Shown here in pieces: positions 9,153 to 17,567 of a stretch of 64,000 nt of DNA. Below the pieces are notes generated by a model that was not told the origin of the DNA, made no database searches, and saw nothing but the letters and a program-made list of their open reading frames with translations. Positions within the stretch are counted from its first letter, which is position 1. Every line of letters begins with the position of its first letter. Both the position numbers and the translations under genes were made by a program. Origin of the DNA: JAZKHT01 sp040385245 (lineage in GTDB: Bacteria; Pseudomonadota; Alphaproteobacteria; Rhodobacterales; Rhodobacteraceae); the NCBI GenBank assembly GCA_040385245.1, contig JAZKHT010000006.1:116069-180068 (forward strand), written 5' to 3'.

Positions 9153-10760
9153 TCAGCCGCCCTGAACCATCATCTCTTTCGTCGCCGTCAGCTTGATCTG
9201 CGGATAGTCCCGTTCGATCCGGTCGATGTCCCATTTCAGCCGCGTCAGATAGACTGTGTCGCCGTCGCTGTCCTGCGCGATGTGGCCCTTGTTCACGTTG
9301 ATGAACTTTTCCACCTCGACCTTGGGGCCAGACACCCAGCGGGCAGAGGTAAAGGCGCTGGGTTCAAACCGCACGGGCAGGGAATATTCCTGCTCGATCC
9401 GGCTTGCCAGCACCTCGAACTGCAACTGGCCGACGACGCCGACGATATAGCCAGACCCGATCATCGGCTTGAACACCTTGGCGGCGCCTTCTTCGGCGAA
9501 TTGCATCAGCGCCTTTTCCAGATGCTTGGCCTTCATCGGATCGCCCGCGCGCACGCCCTGCAACAGTTCGGGCGCAAAGGACGGAATGCCGGTGAACCGC
9601 AACGATTCGCCTTCGGTCAACGCATCGCCGATCCGCAACTGGCCGTGGTTCGGGATGCCGATGATGTCGCCGGCCCATGCTTCTTCGGCCAATTCGCGGT
9701 CGGCGGCCAGAAACAGCACCGGGTTGGTCACGGCCATCGTCTTTTTCGACCGCACATGCAGCACTTTCATCCCGCGTTCGAAATGCCCCGAGGCAAGTCG
9801 CACAAAGGCCACGCGGTCGCGGTGTTTCGGGTCCATGTTGGCCTGTACCTTGAAGACAAAGCCGGTCACGGTTTCCTCTTCCGGCAATATCTTGCGCTCT
9901 GCCGCGGTCTGGATCTGCGGTTCCGGCCCGAATTCACCGATGCCGTCCATCAATTCCTTGACCCCGAACGAATTGATCGCCGAGCCGAACCATATCGGCG
10001 TCATCGAGCCGTTCAGCACCGCCGCCCGGTCAAAGGCGGGCAGCAGGCCGCGCGCCATGTCGATCTCTTCGCGCAGTTTCGCCAGCAGGTCGGCGGGTAC
10101 ATGGTCGGCCAGTTTCGGGTCGTCCAGCCCGGTGATCTTGACCGATTCCGCCACCTTGTTGCGGTCGGCGCGGTCCATGATTTCCAACCGGTCGTGCAGC
10201 AGGTCATAGGCACCGATGAAGTCGCGCCCCACACCGATGGGCCAGCTGGCAGGCGTCACGTCAATCGCCAGATTCTCTTGAATCTCGTCAATGATCTCAA
10301 AGGTGTCGCGGCTTTCCCGGTCCATCTTGTTACAAAACGTCAGGATCGGCAGATCGCGAAGGCGACAGACTTCGAACAGCTTGCGCGTCTGGCTTTCCAC
10401 GCCCTTGGCCCCGTCGATCACCATCACGGCGCAGTCGACGGCGGTCAGGGTGCGATAGGTGTCTTCGGAAAAGTCCGAGTGTCCGGGGGTGTCGACCAGA
10501 TTGAAGCGGAACCTGCCGAAATCGAACGACATGGCGGATGCAGATACGGATATCCCCCGCTCCTGCTCCATCTTCATATAGTCTGACCGGGTGCGCCGCG
10601 CCTCGCCCTTGGCACGCACCTGGCCTGCCATCTGGATTGCCCCGCCGAACAGCAGGAACTTCTCGGTCAGCGTGGTCTTGCCTGCGTCGGGGTGCGAAAT
10701 GATCGCAAAGGTCCGGCGGCGGGCGATTTCGGGCGGAAGGGGGGGGCGGTTGTCCAACAT
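9153..10760 (-). CDS. prfC: Peptide chain release factor 3
   Basis: RF3 is a GTPase that removes RF1 or RF2 from the ribosome after termination. The 535-residue protein has G1 SHPDAGKTT at 22-30, G3 VDTPGHSDF and G4 NKMD, and it continues into the EF-G-like domains II and III. Length is normal. The ATG at 10760 is the only good start. The SDR gene on the plus strand begins 110 bases away, so the two are divergently transcribed. Confidence 0.96.
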   Translation of the reverse strand: MLDNRPPLPPEIARRRTFAIISHPDAGKTTLTEKFLLFGGAIQMAGQVRAKGEARRTRSDYMKMEQERGISVSASAMSFDFGRFRFNLVDTPGHSDFSEDTYRTLTAVDCAVMVIDGAKGVESQTRKLFEVCRLRDLPILTFCNKMDRESRDTFEIIDEIQENLAIDVTPASWPIGVGRDFIGAYDLLHDRLEIMDRADRNKVAESVKITGLDDPKLADHVPADLLAKLREEIDMARGLLPAFDRAAVLNGSMTPIWFGSAINSFGVKELMDGIGEFGPEPQIQTAAERKILPEEETVTGFVFKVQANMDPKHRDRVAFVRLASGHFERGMKVLHVRSKKTMAVTNPVLFLAADRELAEEAWAGDIIGIPNHGQLRIGDALTEGESLRFTGIPSFAPELLQGVRAGDPMKAKHLEKALMQFAEEGAAKVFKPMIGSGYIVGVVGQLQFEVLASRIEQEYSLPVRFEPSAFTSARWVSGPKVEVEKFINVNKGHIAQDSDGDTVYLTRLKWDIDRIERDYPQIKLTATKEMMVQGG

Positions 10761-10870
10761 GGGGCGGGGATTACCGGAAAGCCGCGCCCGCGTCCACTGG
10801 TGCGGCAGACGGCTTTCCCATCCCGCCGCACCCTGCTAGCCATTGGGCAACACAATGAAAGGACAGCACG

Positions 10871-11650
10871 ATGGATCTGGGAATTCGTGGCAAGCGCGCA
10901 TTGGTCTGCGCCGGGTCAAAGGGTCTGGGGCGCGGCTGCGCCGAGGCTTTGGCCGAGGCGGGCGTCGATCTGGTTTTGAACGCGCGCGGCGCACCGGCGC
11001 TTGAGGAAACCGCTGCCGCCCTGCGCAGCCGCTATCAGGTGCAGATCATCACGGTCGCCGCCGACATCACCACCGAAGACGGGCGCGCGCAGGTGCTTGC
11101 CGCCGCGGGGAATATCGACATTCTGGTGACCAACGCGGGCGGCCCGCCGCCCGGAATCTGGTCCGACTGGACGCGCGATGATTTCATCCGCGCGCTGGAT
11201 GCCAACATGCTGACCCCCATCGCACTGATGACGGCGCTGCTGCCCGGCATGATCGCGCGCAAATGGGGCCGGGTGGTCAACATCACCTCGCAGTCGGTCA
11301 AGGCCCCGATCCCGGCGCTTGGCCTGTCGAACGCCGCGCGCACGGGGCTGACGGGCTATGTCGCGGGCACCTCGCGGCAGGTGGCGCAGCATGGCGTGAC
11401 CATCAACAACCTGCTGCCCGGCATCCATGCCACCGATCGCGCCGATGCGCTGGATGCGGGGGTGGTCAAGGCCGAAGGCATCACGCTGGATCAGGCCCGC
11501 GCCAAACGGATGGCCACCATCCCCGTCCGCCGCTATGGGCAAGCCGCCGAATTCGGTGCGGCCTGCGCGTTCCTCTGTTCCACCCATGCGGGCTTTATCG
11601 TCGGGCAGAACATCCTTGCCGACGGCGGGGCAACCAACGCCACGATCTGA
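10871..11650 (+). CDS. SDR-family protein lacking the usual YxxxK residues
   Basis: This has the short-chain dehydrogenase/reductase fold, with a cofactor motif AGSKGLG at 14-20, NAGG at 88-91 and a C-terminal LADGG typical of FabG-like proteins. The catalytic serine region reads NITSQS at 137-142, but 13 residues after S140, where Tyr is expected, there is S153. The lysine four residues later is R157 (SNAAR instead of YxxxK). A subgroup of FabG-like proteins carries a similar SN-x-x-R, so this may be a distinct subfamily rather than a dead enzyme. The substrate is unknown. It is a single gene of 259 residues. Confidence 0.85.
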   Translation: MDLGIRGKRALVCAGSKGLGRGCAEALAEAGVDLVLNARGAPALEETAAALRSRYQVQIITVAADITTEDGRAQVLAAAGNIDILVTNAGGPPPGIWSDWTRDDFIRALDANMLTPIALMTALLPGMIARKWGRVVNITSQSVKAPIPALGLSNAARTGLTGYVAGTSRQVAQHGVTINNLLPGIHATDRADALDAGVVKAEGITLDQARAKRMATIPVRRYGQAAEFGAACAFLCSTHAGFIVGQNILADGGATNATI

Positions 11651-11670
11651 GGCCTGCTCACCCTGGCTGG

Positions 11671-11690
11671 GAATATCCTCGGGGGTTAGG
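11671..11690 (-). repeat. Short intergenic motif, copy 1
   Basis: On the minus strand this reads as a CCCCCGAGGATATT-type element. A similar element lies at 49391-49410. Both are between genes and neither overlaps a coding region. Confidence 0.4.
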
Positions 11691-11797
11691 CGCTTTGCGC
11701 TGTGGGGGGCAGGCAGCCACCCCTTTGACCCGGCAAAGCCTTGCCCCCCGGCACCTGTCCTGCTAGGGACATTCCCGATCAATTCACTAGGGATACC

Positions 11798-12886
11798 ATG
11801 CCTGTCACAGACATCCCGCGACTGGAGGTCCGGCACCTGACCCGCACCTTCGGGGGCAGGCCGGTGGTCGATGATGTGTCGCTGACGGTGGCGGCGGGGC
11901 AGGTAACCTGTCTGCTCGGCCCGTCAGGCTGCGGCAAATCCACCACGCTGCGGATGATCGCCGGGGTTGAACGTCCCGATGCGGGCACCGTGCTGATCGA
12001 CGGGCGTCCGGTCTATTCCGACGCCATCAACCTGCCGCCCGAGGCGCGGTCAGTGGGGTTGATGTTTCAGGATTTCGCCCTGTTTCCGCATCTGACCGTC
12101 GCCCAGAACGTGGCCTTTGGCCTGACGGGCGAGCGGAGCGCCAAAACACGCCGGGTGGACGAATTGCTCGACCGTGTGACCCTGACAGGCTACGGCCCCA
12201 AACACCCGCACGAACTGTCTGGGGGCGAGCAGCAGCGCGTGGCACTGGCCCGCGCACTGGCCCCGCGTCCGCGCGTCATGCTGATGGACGAGCCGTTCAG
12301 CGGTCTGGACAACCGTCTGCGCGACGGCATTCGGGATGAAACGCTTGAGGTGTTGAAAGAAGAAGGCACCGCCGTCCTATTGGTCACGCACGAGCCGGAC
12401 GAGGCGATGCGCATGGCCGACGAGATTGCCCTGATGCGCGGCGGGCGGATCGTGCAGCAGGGCGCGCCCTACAACGTCTACAACGCCCCGGTGGACAAGG
12501 CCGCGGCGGCGTTCTTCAGTGATATCAACGTGATCCGTGGCACATCGCGCGGGGCGCTGACCGACACACCCTTTGGTGCGTTCCTGACGCCCGGTCATGC
12601 CGACGGCGCGCAGGTCGATATCGTCATCCGCCCGCAGCACCTGAAGATCGATTTTGACCGCGCCGGTCGCGGCCCCAACCCCACGCCGCAAGACGGCACC
12701 GCCGCGCGCGGCACTGTCACCCGCGCCCGCTATCTGGGGCGCGAAAGTCTGGTCGAATTCGCAATGGATTTTGACGATCTGCGCCTGACCGCCTCGGTTC
12801 CCGGCGTGTTCCTGCCAAAGCCCGGAACGGCGTTGTGGCTGATGATCCGCCGCGACCGCTGTTTCGTCTTTCCGGTCGGGCGATAG
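11798..12886 (+). CDS. ABC transporter ATP-binding protein, FbpC/PotA-like
   Basis: This is the ATPase subunit of an importer of the iron(III)/spermidine/sugar class. Walker A is GPSGCGKST at 41-49, the Q-loop glutamine is in MFQDFALFPH, the signature LSGGEQQ is at 140-146, and Walker B with its glutamate is MLMDEP at 161-166. A TOBE-like C-terminal domain brings it to 362 residues. The ATG at 11798 has AGGGA in front. An upstream start would only add unrelated sequence. No permease or binding-protein gene is adjacent, so its partner subunits must be elsewhere and the substrate cannot be assigned. Confidence 0.88.
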   Translation: MPVTDIPRLEVRHLTRTFGGRPVVDDVSLTVAAGQVTCLLGPSGCGKSTTLRMIAGVERPDAGTVLIDGRPVYSDAINLPPEARSVGLMFQDFALFPHLTVAQNVAFGLTGERSAKTRRVDELLDRVTLTGYGPKHPHELSGGEQQRVALARALAPRPRVMLMDEPFSGLDNRLRDGIRDETLEVLKEEGTAVLLVTHEPDEAMRMADEIALMRGGRIVQQGAPYNVYNAPVDKAAAAFFSDINVIRGTSRGALTDTPFGAFLTPGHADGAQVDIVIRPQHLKIDFDRAGRGPNPTPQDGTAARGTVTRARYLGRESLVEFAMDFDDLRLTASVPGVFLPKPGTALWLMIRRDRCFVFPVGR

Positions 12887-12904
12887 CGCAGGGCTTCTGT
12901 GTCG

Positions 12905-13261
12905 CTATTCCACGTCGTCGATCCCCGCCTGTGGCAGCAGCGTCGCCACCTTGGCCAGCATTGACCGTGCCGCGCGCGCAAGGGGGTTTGCGTCGTTTTC
13001 GGCCACGGATTTCAATCCCTCGACCAGCGCCTCCAACTCGTCCGGCGTCATGATCGTGGGCGGCAGGACAAGCGGCGCGCGCAGGATATAGCCCACCCCG
13101 CGTTCGCCTTCGACCGGCAGGCCCGATTTCGCCAGCATCGCCGCATCCCGCCAGATCGTCCGGGTCGAGACGCCCAAGGCCTGCGCCAGTTCCGCCGCCG
13201 TATGCAGGCGGCCATCACGCATCATCTGGATCAGGTCGAACAGGCGGTCATCGCGTTTCAT
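12905..13261 (-). CDS. Short YafY/DeoR-like helix-turn-helix regulator
   Basis: The N-terminus is an HTH_11-type domain with a recognition region around ALGVSTRTIWRD and a following wing, as in YafY-family regulators. Those proteins usually have a WYL ligand-binding domain and about 230 residues. This one stops at 118, only 18 bases from the end of the ABC gene, and no WYL remnant is visible downstream. It is either a naturally short regulator or a truncated one. The start at 13261 was chosen because the HTH begins within a few residues of it. A perfect inverted repeat 44 bases upstream is a likely operator. Confidence 0.75.
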   Translation of the reverse strand: MKRDDRLFDLIQMMRDGRLHTAAELAQALGVSTRTIWRDAAMLAKSGLPVEGERGVGYILRAPLVLPPTIMTPDELEALVEGLKSVAENDANPLARAARSMLAKVATLLPQAGIDDVE

Positions 13262-13304
13262 GGCCCGACCCTGCGGCCAAAACCGGCCAGCGGTCAATCA
13301 GGGC

Positions 13305-13326
13305 AACTGACAATTTACTGTCAGTT
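13305..13326. promoter_or_regulatory. Palindromic putative operator
   Basis: AACTGACA at 13305-13312 and TGTCAGTT at 13319-13326 form a perfect 8-bp inverted repeat with a 6-base AT-rich spacer. It lies between the divergent YafY-like regulator and tatA. By position it is a candidate autoregulatory site for the regulator. Binding is inferred from symmetry and location only. Confidence 0.6.
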
Positions 13327-13431
13327 AACTGGGCCGGGGCCCCAATCTGCCTTTGATCCCCCCACCGGATGGGCATAAATGACTTGGAAAGACACCGCAG
13401 ACAGCGTCTGCCCGCCTTATGGAGAAGTGAC

Positions 13432-13647
13432 ATGCTCAACAACATCGGTCTTCCCGGCCTTCTTCTGATCGCCGTCATCGTTCTTGTCCTGTTCGGCAAG
13501 GGCAAGGTTTCGTCCCTGATGGGCGAAGTCGGCAAAGGCATCACCGCTTTCAAGAAGGGCGTGAAGGACAGCACCGAAGAAATGGACCGCGAGGCGCTGG
13601 ACGCCGCCCGCGACGTGACCCCGGCTGCGGAAAAGGACAAGGTCTGA
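13432..13647 (+). CDS. tatA: Sec-independent translocase subunit TatA
   Basis: TatA forms the pore-like assembly of the twin-arginine pathway that exports folded proteins. The 71-residue protein has one N-terminal membrane helix (LPGLLLIAVIVLVLFG), the FGKGK hinge and an amphipathic helix, followed by an acidic and basic tail. A longer reading from 13369 lacks a ribosome site and would put extra residues before the helix, so the ATG at 13432 after GGAGAAG was chosen. tatB follows after 26 bases. Confidence 0.95.
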   Translation: MLNNIGLPGLLLIAVIVLVLFGKGKVSSLMGEVGKGITAFKKGVKDSTEEMDREALDAARDVTPAAEKDKV

Positions 13648-13673
13648 TCGCCGAACACAGGGGCGCATAGGCC

Positions 13674-14276
13674 ATGTTGGATATCGGCTGGACCGAATTG
13701 ATGGTGATCGGGGTGGTCGCGCTGATCGTGATCGGCCCCAAAGACCTGCCCGAAATGTTTCGCACATTGGGACGTTTCACCGCCAAGGCGCGGGGCATGG
13801 CGCGCGAGTTTCAGCGCGCGATGGAAACGGCAGCGAACGAGGCGGGCGTCAAGGACATCGCCAAGGACTTGAAGAACGTCACCTCGGCCAAAAGTCTGGG
13901 GCTGGACGCGGTCAAGGATGCGGCAACCAAGTTTGAAAAGTGGGACCCGCTGAAAAACGCGGCCAAGCCGACAGCACCGCCGCCGCCCCGCACACCGCCC
14001 GTTGCGGCCGCTGATATCGTGCCGCCCGCTGCTGCCCCGATGGGCCCGGCCACGCAGGCATTGGCCGACAAGCAGGCCGCGAAAAAGGCCATCGTGCAAG
14101 AGGCGGCGGACAAGCTTCGCGCAGCCTCTGCCGGGTCGGTTGCCGAATCCGTGCCCGCCGAAGCGCCAAAGCCCGCCCGCAAGCCGCGCGCGCCAAAGGC
14201 CGATGCAGGCGGTGCCGCCGCCCCACCCAAACCCCGCGCGCCGCGCAAACCAGCCGCCAGCAAGGGTGACGCATGA
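13674..14276 (+). CDS. tatB: Sec-independent translocase subunit TatB
   Basis: TatB binds twin-arginine substrates together with TatC. The N-terminus (MLDIGWTELMVIGVVALIVIGP) forms one membrane helix with the conserved glutamate and the GPKDLPE motif, followed by an amphipathic helix. The 200-residue length comes from a long Ala/Pro/Lys-rich tail, normal for alphaproteobacterial TatB. The stop overlaps the tatC start by four bases. Confidence 0.94.
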   Translation: MLDIGWTELMVIGVVALIVIGPKDLPEMFRTLGRFTAKARGMAREFQRAMETAANEAGVKDIAKDLKNVTSAKSLGLDAVKDAATKFEKWDPLKNAAKPTAPPPPRTPPVAAADIVPPAAAPMGPATQALADKQAAKKAIVQEAADKLRAASAGSVAESVPAEAPKPARKPRAPKADAGGAAAPPKPRAPRKPAASKGDA

Positions 14277-15133
14277 CCAAGGCCGACGATATCGAAGACA
14301 GCTCTGCCCCGCTGATCGAACATCTGACAGAACTGCGCAACCGCATCCTGTATTCGCTGGCCGCGTTCATCTTGGCGATGCTGGCCTGCTTTACCGTCTG
14401 GAACCCGATCTTCAACTTTCTGACCCAGCCCATCTGCGAGGCGTTGGCCGAACGCAATCAGGACTGCGGTCTGGTGCTGATCAAGCTGCAAGAGGGGTTC
14501 TTCGTCGCCATCCGCATCTCGGTCATGGGCGGCTTTGCGCTGTCCTTTCCGGTGATCGGCTATCAGCTTTGGCGGTTCGTGGCGCCGGGCCTGTACAAGT
14601 CGGAAAAGAATGCGTTTCTGCCCTTTCTTGCCGCATCCCCGATCATGTTTTTCCTTGGCGCGGCCTTTGCGTTTTACGTCGTGCTGCCCATCGCATTTTC
14701 GTTCTTTCTGGGCTTTCAGCAGACCTTTGCCCCCAGCGACACCGACGGGACCGAGATCTTAACCGACGTCCCGGCGGGGGTGTTGTTCCAAGGCTCGATG
14801 GAACAGTATCTGTCGCTGACCTCAAGCTTCGTGATGGCGTTCGGGCTGTGTTTTCAGCTGCCCGTGCTGCTGACGCTGATGGGCAAGGCCGGGTTGATCA
14901 CATCGGCCGGTCTGGCGGGGATGCGCAAATATGCGGTGGTGCTGATCCTGATCGTCGCAGCCCTTGTGACGCCGCCTGACATGATGTCGCAACTGATCCT
15001 GTTTGCCGCGATCTACCCGCTGTATGAAGTGTCGATCTTCCTTATCCGCCGCATCGAAAAGCAGCGCGAGGCGCAGTTGCGCGCCGAAGGGCTGTGGGAC
15101 GAGGATGACGACAAGGACGACAGTGCGGCATGA
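14273..15133 (+). CDS. tatC: Sec-independent translocase subunit TatC
   Basis: TatC is the six-helix receptor that recognises the twin-arginine signal. It begins with the typical cytoplasmic segment LIEHLTELRNRI, followed by helices and the FVAPGLYKSEK loop. The 286 residues include an acidic C-terminal tail. It overlaps both tatB and the following DUF815 gene by four bases each, so the four genes form one translationally coupled set. Confidence 0.95.
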   Translation: MTKADDIEDSSAPLIEHLTELRNRILYSLAAFILAMLACFTVWNPIFNFLTQPICEALAERNQDCGLVLIKLQEGFFVAIRISVMGGFALSFPVIGYQLWRFVAPGLYKSEKNAFLPFLAASPIMFFLGAAFAFYVVLPIAFSFFLGFQQTFAPSDTDGTEILTDVPAGVLFQGSMEQYLSLTSSFVMAFGLCFQLPVLLTLMGKAGLITSAGLAGMRKYAVVLILIVAALVTPPDMMSQLILFAAIYPLYEVSIFLIRRIEKQREAQLRAEGLWDEDDDKDDSAA

Positions 15134-15984
15134 CCGACGACACCCTTGCCCGCATTGCCGCCGCCCTTGAACGGCTCGCTCCGGCCCCCAGCCCTGCACC
15201 GGATTTCGGGGCAGCGGATGCCTTTGCCTGGCACACCGACCCGGACCGGCTGGAACCCGTCACGCGTGTGGCGCGGGTCGATCTGTCGCTGCTGATCGGG
15301 GTGAACCGGGCGCGCGACACGCTGCTGGAAAACACCCGGCACTTTGCCCATGGCCTGCCTGCCAACAATGCCCTGCTGTGGGGCGCGCGCGGGATGGGAA
15401 AATCCAGTCTGGTCAAGGCCGTCCACGCCACCATCCGGGCCGAGGGGCCGGCGCTGAAGATTGTCGAACTCAGCCGCGAAGATCTGCCGTCGGTGGGGCG
15501 TCTGCTGGCGCATCTGCGGCGGACGGATGCGCGGTTCATCCTGTTTTGCGACGATCTGTCGTTCAGCCATGATGATCAGCATTACAAAAGCCTGAAGGCA
15601 GTGCTGGACGGCGGCATCGAGGGACGGCCCGAGAATGTGGTGTTCTACGCAACATCGAACCGCCGCCACCTGATGCCGCGTGACATGATCGAGAACGAGC
15701 GATCTTCGGCCATCAACCCATCCGAAGCGGTCGAGGAAAAGGTATCCTTGTCAGACAGGTTCGGTCTGTGGCTGGGCTTTCATCCCTGTTCGCAGGACGA
15801 CTACCTTGACATGATCCGTGGCTATTGCGCCGCCCACGGTGTCAGCATCGACCCCGACACGCTGCACGCCGAAGCCATTGAATGGCAGGCGACACGGGGC
15901 GCGCGATCGGGGCGCGTTGCATGGCAATATTTCTGCGATCTGGCTGCCCGCAAGGGTGTGACCGTGTCCGAATTACAAAGCTGA
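15130..15984 (+). CDS. DUF815-family AAA+ ATPase
   Basis: This is a P-loop ATPase of the DUF815 family with unknown cellular role. Walker A is GARGMGKSS at 85-93, and a Walker B-like segment (FILFCDDLSF) follows. The C-terminal half has the ATSNRRHLMP sensor region typical of the family. The 284-residue protein starts within the tatC stop codon. Its place at the end of the tat operon may reflect only genome compaction. No link to protein export is shown by the sequence. Confidence 0.88.
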   Translation: MTDDTLARIAAALERLAPAPSPAPDFGAADAFAWHTDPDRLEPVTRVARVDLSLLIGVNRARDTLLENTRHFAHGLPANNALLWGARGMGKSSLVKAVHATIRAEGPALKIVELSREDLPSVGRLLAHLRRTDARFILFCDDLSFSHDDQHYKSLKAVLDGGIEGRPENVVFYATSNRRHLMPRDMIENERSSAINPSEAVEEKVSLSDRFGLWLGFHPCSQDDYLDMIRGYCAAHGVSIDPDTLHAEAIEWQATRGARSGRVAWQYFCDLAARKGVTVSELQS

Positions 15985-16129
15985 CCCGTGCGGGTCTGCC
16001 ACGTTCGGCCAATTTCCACCGCTGGCCAATGGTTTCCATCGACGGAGCCATAAAAGCTGTGTAGCTTTTTGCTGTGCGCTGCCGCGTTCACCAGTTTCGT
16101 TTTGTCACCAGTTCTCTGCAGGGCCAATC

Positions 16130-16237
16130 ATGTCTTCACGCAAATTCCGTCACGGATGGTGGATTTTCCCCCTGGCCTTGCTGGGGTCGGTATTGTGGAT
16201 CGCGCTGATCGTCGAGGTTTGGCAGCGGCTGGCCTGA
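16130..16237 (+). CDS. Small single-helix membrane protein
   Basis: A 35-residue reading frame starts at an ATG six bases after a GCAGGG ribosome site. It has a basic start (MSSRKFRHGWW), one hydrophobic stretch of about 20 residues with PLALLGSVLWIALIVEVW, and a short tail. This is what a small membrane protein looks like. I do not recognise a named family. A hairpin overlaps its stop codon. Confidence 0.5.
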   Translation: MSSRKFRHGWWIFPLALLGSVLWIALIVEVWQRLA

Positions 16238-16246
16238 CGGCCAGCC
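16227..16246. terminator. Hairpin at the end of the small membrane ORF
   Basis: GGCTGGCC at 16227-16234 and GGCCAGCC at 16239-16246 form an 8-bp stem with a TGAC loop. It lies between two converging genes (the small ORF and the LytM gene). No T-run follows. Confidence 0.45.
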
Positions 16247-16270
16247 TGATCCGTTACCGCTGGTCCACGT

Positions 16271-17503
16271 TCACCGCAAGAACGGCATCGGATCGGTGCT
16301 TTCCACCCCGCGCCGCACTTCGAAATGCAGGAAGGCCGGATTGCCGGACCGCACATTGGCAACCGTCTGGCCGCGACGGACCTTGTCGCCCTTTTTCACC
16401 GTGATCCCTGCGACACCGGCATAAACCGTCAGCAGGTTGTCAGCGTGGCGCAGCACCAGAATGGGCGTTTGTTCGGTGTCCATGGTGATCGCCGCGACCG
16501 TGCCATCGGCTGCCGCCTTGACGGCGGTGCCTGCGGGGGCGGCGATGTCGATGCCTTCGTTCTTTTTCTTTTGATAGCCGCGAATGATGTCGCCGCTGAC
16601 CGGCATGGCAAACTGTGCCGCTGTCGCCGCCGTCCGGTCTGCGCCCATGTCGGGCGACGGGGGTGTCGCTTTTGCCACTTCGGCGGCGGGGCTGGGCTTT
16701 TCGTCCGGCAGGGGCTTGGCGGCGGATGGCGGCGTCGGGGTCGGCGATCCGGTGCCGGGGGCGGTGACCACCTCGGTCGGGGTGGGGGCTGTGCCGCTGG
16801 CGGTGGGGATCATCAGATACTGCCCCTCGCGCACGGCCAGATCGGGGCCAAGCCCGTTCCAGTCGGCCAGCGCGCGGGCGGACACGTTGTAGGTCCGCGC
16901 GATTGAAAACGCGGTTTCGCCACGCTTGACCTGATGGCGGGCCGGGGCTGTGCCCGAAGGGGTGGCCGGGGCCGCTGTTTGGGCAGGGGCGGCAGTCGGG
17001 GCCGTTTCAACGCGGTTCAGCGCGGTTGTGGCGATTACTGACACATCGACAGGGGCCACCGTGCCACTGCCGATCACCGCACCTGCGCCCGGTGTCGCCA
17101 TGCCGCCTGCTTCGGCCACGCGGCGCGGCAGGGCAAGGATTTCTCCGTCGCGCAGCATGTCGCCCGGTTGCAGCGCGTTGTAGCTGGCCAGTTCGGGCGC
17201 ACTCAGACCCACGCGCGCGGCGACCGAGTCTACCGTGTCGCCGCGACGGGCCACCGCCACCTGATAGCCAGGATACGAGATCACCCCGCGCGCATCCGCG
17301 CCGGGCCGGGCCGCCATCGCCTGTTGCGCCGCCCCGCTGGTATCCAGCCCGGACCGCAAGTCCCAGTCGAGATTGCCCAACTGCGCCGGGCCGCCTGTCG
17401 TGCAGGCCGCCAGCGCCGCGGCCGAGGTGAACGCCATCACCCGCAGGGTTGGTCCGAAACGCAAGGTCAGGGCGGCACGCATTGCGGTGGGGGTAGGGGT
17501 CAT
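16271..17503 (-). CDS. LysM and LytM (M23) lipoprotein, NlpD-like, catalytic residues lost
   Basis: The protein begins with a lipoprotein signal ending in LAAC, followed by two LysM domains (around GDTVDSVAARVG and GETAFSIARTYN) and a C-terminal M23/LytM domain. Active M23 enzymes have H-x-G-x-D and H-x-H zinc ligands. Here the first motif reads N-E-G-I-D and the second reads F-L-H, so the zinc site is incomplete. That is the state of NlpD and EnvC, which activate cell-wall amidases instead of cutting peptidoglycan. The start at 17503 fits the signal peptide (410 residues). Its place after surE and pcm is a conserved arrangement around nlpD. Confidence 0.88.
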   Translation of the reverse strand: MTPTPTAMRAALTLRFGPTLRVMAFTSAAALAACTTGGPAQLGNLDWDLRSGLDTSGAAQQAMAARPGADARGVISYPGYQVAVARRGDTVDSVAARVGLSAPELASYNALQPGDMLRDGEILALPRRVAEAGGMATPGAGAVIGSGTVAPVDVSVIATTALNRVETAPTAAPAQTAAPATPSGTAPARHQVKRGETAFSIARTYNVSARALADWNGLGPDLAVREGQYLMIPTASGTAPTPTEVVTAPGTGSPTPTPPSAAKPLPDEKPSPAAEVAKATPPSPDMGADRTAATAAQFAMPVSGDIIRGYQKKKNEGIDIAAPAGTAVKAAADGTVAAITMDTEQTPILVLRHADNLLTVYAGVAGITVKKGDKVRRGQTVANVRSGNPAFLHFEVRRGVESTDPMPFLR

Positions 17504-17567
17504 TCTCTGCCTCGTGTCATGGACCCGGGTTGATCCCGGCGTCATTTCCGTCCTGCACATCCGGGGC

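Noticed and set aside
8973..10586. A 537-residue open frame on the plus strand opposite prfC
   Set aside because: It is a shadow of prfC, with a His- and Gln-rich translation that fits no family.
12887..12904. Remaining WYL domain of the YafY-like regulator
   Set aside because: Only 18 bases remain before the ABC gene, with no similarity to a WYL domain in any frame.
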